Shown here: in pieces, positions 62,029 through 64,000 of the stretch
Layout of the letters: each line of letters starts with the position of its first letter
How positions within the stretch are numbered: position 1 is the stretch's first letter
Assembly (NCBI RefSeq): GCF_003234935.1
Contig: NZ_QKSB01000001.1
Coordinates: 682,001 to 746,000, forward strand
Direction: 5' to 3'
Source: Putridiphycobacter roseus
GTDB lineage: Bacteria; Bacteroidota; Bacteroidia; Flavobacteriales_D; Crocinitomicaceae
DNA length: 64,000 bases
Translations under genes and position numbers: made by a program
Notes under the pieces: model-generated
Database searches by the model: none
What the model was told of the DNA's origin: nothing
Seen by the model: only the letters and a program-made list of their open reading frames with translations

Positions 62029-62406
62029 GATGTTTTGTTTTGTGTAACGCAGTAATTTTAAAAGCGCTACTTGTTTGTATTTGTTATAGCTGTCCGAACA
62101 TTTTAGCATGCATTAATTGTTCGACAATGCAAAGTAAGGGAGAAATAAAAATAGGAACCGTACATTAAACATTTGTAAACGAATTTTAGTCGTTTGTAAA
62201 CGTTTATAAATATTTTTTTCACTAATTATCAGTTCAATAAAAATATTTATTGCTACGTCCTAAAAAGAATAAACGACAAGAACAAGGCGTCATTTGCTCA
62301 CTGGTAAAAGTAATGTGCCATTTTTCCAATAGCAATAGCAAGTGTAACAAATAGCACAAACTATTAAAGTATAAAGCTTAACTTTAAGTAAATCGATAAC
62401 TAGGTA
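62029..62406. other. Divergent regulatory region between ssb and the kelch-like gene
   Basis: About 380 bp without a gene. It contains the paired TTTGTAAACG words and, on the minus strand, a near-match to the -7 element (TTACTTTG) just upstream of 62109, which would give ssb a leader of about 100 nt. Confidence 0.55.
62171..62202. promoter_or_regulatory. Paired TTTGTAAACG words upstream of ssb
   Basis: TTTGTAAACG occurs at 62172-62181 and 62193-62202, a 21-bp period, i.e. two helical turns. The second is within the near-palindrome CGTTTGTAAACG. They lie between divergent ssb and the kelch-like gene and may be a regulator site. Confidence 0.4.
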
Positions 62407-64000
62407 TATGAAAAATAAATTATTATCCATATTAGTAATATTAATAACAAGCAATCATTTAATTGGTCAAACTACCCCATTTCATATCCACATAGAACCA
62501 ATGACCATTAATGGATTAGGCGGACTTCAAGCTTTTGCTTATGGACAACATGATGGTAAATGGTTAATTGTAGGCGGCCGTCTAGATGGTTTGCACCGCA
62601 GACAACCTTGGGCGGCATTTGATGTAGCTGGAAACAATAACCAAATTATAGTCGTTGATCCTGTTGCTAAGCAAACATGGAATGCTCCTTTAAGCAGTTT
62701 AAGTACAGATTTACAAGAACAATTAAGTGCGACAAATATGGAGTTTCACCAAAACGGTGACTATTTATATGTCATTGGTGGATACGGTTACAATGCCGCA
62801 ACAACAGAGAAAAAAACATTTGATAAATTAACTGCAATACATGTACCTAACGTTATCCATGCCATAATCAACTCCACACCATTCACAAGTGAAATTCGAC
62901 AAATTACAGATTCTGAATTTGCCGTTACAGGAGGGCATTTATCGAAGATAAATAATACCTATTATTTAGTAGGAGGTAACCAATTTGATGGCGATTATAA
63001 CCCAATTGGCAATCCCACTTACACGCAAGTTTACACCAATACCATACGAAAATTCAACATGGATGATGACGGCACTAATCTCACCATAACTCATCTTCCA
63101 TCCATTACGGATGCAGCAAATTTACACCGTAGAGATTTAAATGTGGTACATCAAATTTTGCCTTCTGGTGAAGAAGGAATAACTGCCTTTTCAGGGGTGT
63201 TTCAACCCACGGTAAACTTGCCATTTTTAACCGCAGTAACCATAGACAGTATAAATCATGCTGTAGATAATAATTTTTTACAATATTACAATCATTATCA
63301 CTGTGCGGTATTACCATTATATTCAGTGAGTAACAATGCCATGCACACCGTTTTTTTTGGCGGTATTGCACAATATTACGATAATAATGGTACGCTGGTT
63401 CAAGATAATGAAGTACCATTTGTAAAAACTATTGCACGAGTCACTAGAGACCAAAATGGTGTTTTAGCAGAGTATAAATTACCCATTGAAATGCCAAATT
63501 ATTTGGGCGCAGGTTCAGAATTTATTCCAATACAATCCTTATCTAAATATCCTAATGAAGTATTTAAATTAGATGACTTTAGTCAAGACAGTACTTTAGT
63601 TGGTTATATATTTGGTGGTATAAGTAGTACTCAAAAGAATATATTCTTTATCAATACTGGTTCAGAAAGTAGTGCAAGTGATCAAATATTTAAAGTTTAT
63701 GTTTTAACGGATTCCACTTTAGAAATCGATAATTTGAATGAACAAAGCATTGGAACACTTAATCTAGAAGTTTTTCCCAACCCAAACAGGGGCGATTTTA
63801 TCGTGCACTTTAACCTTGTTGAGCAAACAGAAGTTAAATTTAGTTTATATACTTTGGATGGAAAAAAATTAGAAGAAAAGGTATTAACCGATTTGAAAGT
63901 TGGTAAAAATACTTTTGAGCGAAAATTTCGATCCATCACAAAAGGAGGCATTTTTCTATTGACTATCGAAACTGCTACTGAAACAGTAACACGAAAAATT
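62407..64000 (+). CDS. Secreted kelch-like T9SS type A protein, 3' end outside the window
   Basis: The ATG at 62407 opens a frame that runs unbroken to the window end (531 codons visible). A signal peptide (MKNKLLSILVILITSNHLIGQ) is followed by a beta-propeller-like region (about 35-455) with recurring glycine pairs: WLIVGGRLDG, YLYVIGGYGYN, YYLVGGNQFDG, TVFFGGIAQYY, YIFGGISST, the spacing of kelch blades. At about 465 a type A sorting domain begins (LEVFPNPNRGDFIVHF ... SLYTLDGKKLEEKVL ... TKGGIFLLTIETATETVTRKI), so only a few residues are missing. Extracellular location is likely; the ligand or enzyme activity is unknown. Confidence 0.82.

Noticed and set aside
61690..62109. Longer SSB of 139 residues
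   Set aside because: The extra 27 residues are not OB-fold-like and the standard SSB start (MNNLRNKVQLIGNLG) is at 62028.

Overview
The window reads as a chromosomal segment of a Bacteroidota bacterium, most likely a member of Flavobacteriales (family not resolvable by eye; Crocinitomicaceae-like gene content is a guess). The signs are AT-rich DNA, promoters of the Bacteroidota type (TTTG, about 19 bp, TAnnTTTG), many type IX secretion system (T9SS) cargo proteins with type A or type B C-terminal sorting domains, a TonB-dependent receptor paired with a DUF4249 lipoprotein, FG-GAP/ASPIC-UnbV lipoproteins, and the characteristic ftsX-DUF3098-uppP-truB gene order. No rRNA, tRNA, CRISPR array, phage or insertion sequence was seen.

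Layout. 1-9.4 kb: the end of a large outer-membrane barrel protein, an FG-GAP lipoprotein and a fibronectin-III T9SS protein with a strong promoter and terminator. 9.7-12.7 kb: a saccharopine dehydrogenase-like enzyme, two coupled small unknown proteins and a glutamine-amidotransferase-like protein that has lost its catalytic residues. 12.8-19.4 kb: rbfA-lolC/E-like permease-S9 peptidase (minus), an MsbA-like ABC exporter and OxyR with both redox cysteines. 19.4-30.2 kb: two giant T9SS type B proteins on either side of a polyamine operon (arginine decarboxylase, agmatinase, deoxyhypusine-synthase-like SpeY, small acidic protein) and menB. 30.2-38.7 kb: a 1210-residue SF1 helicase and the rimP-nusA-infB operon, whose leader carries a terminator-like hairpin directly before the rimP start. 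38.9-49.2 kb: a barrel-less TonB plug protein, rpoN, a membrane protein, an M48 lipoprotein protease, the TonB receptor/DUF4249 pair, and ftsX-DUF3098-uppP-truB with a zinc-ribbon gene. 49.3-58.1 kb: a large S9 peptidase followed by a protein that is little more than a T9SS sorting domain, two tandem T9SS paralogues that share a bipartite inverted-repeat promoter, then an ECF sigma factor overlapping a gene for a protein that combines a cytoplasmic segment, one inner-membrane helix, a long linker and an outer-membrane barrel. 58.3-64 kb: a chimeric ORF (methyltransferase N-terminus joined to the 3' end of ssb), a collagen-like protein with its T9SS partner, ssb, and a kelch-like T9SS protein cut by the window end.

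Best candidates for something undescribed: (1) the 52.1-58.1 kb block, where a possible envelope-spanning regulator of an ECF sigma factor sits beside two secreted paralogues with an identical unusual promoter; (2) the 97-bp exact direct repeat of the ssb 3' end that borders the collagen/T9SS pair and creates an in-frame methyltransferase-SSB chimera; (3) the rimP leader hairpin; (4) the orphan sorting domain next to an S9 peptidase. All functions are read from sequence motifs by eye; no database search was run.
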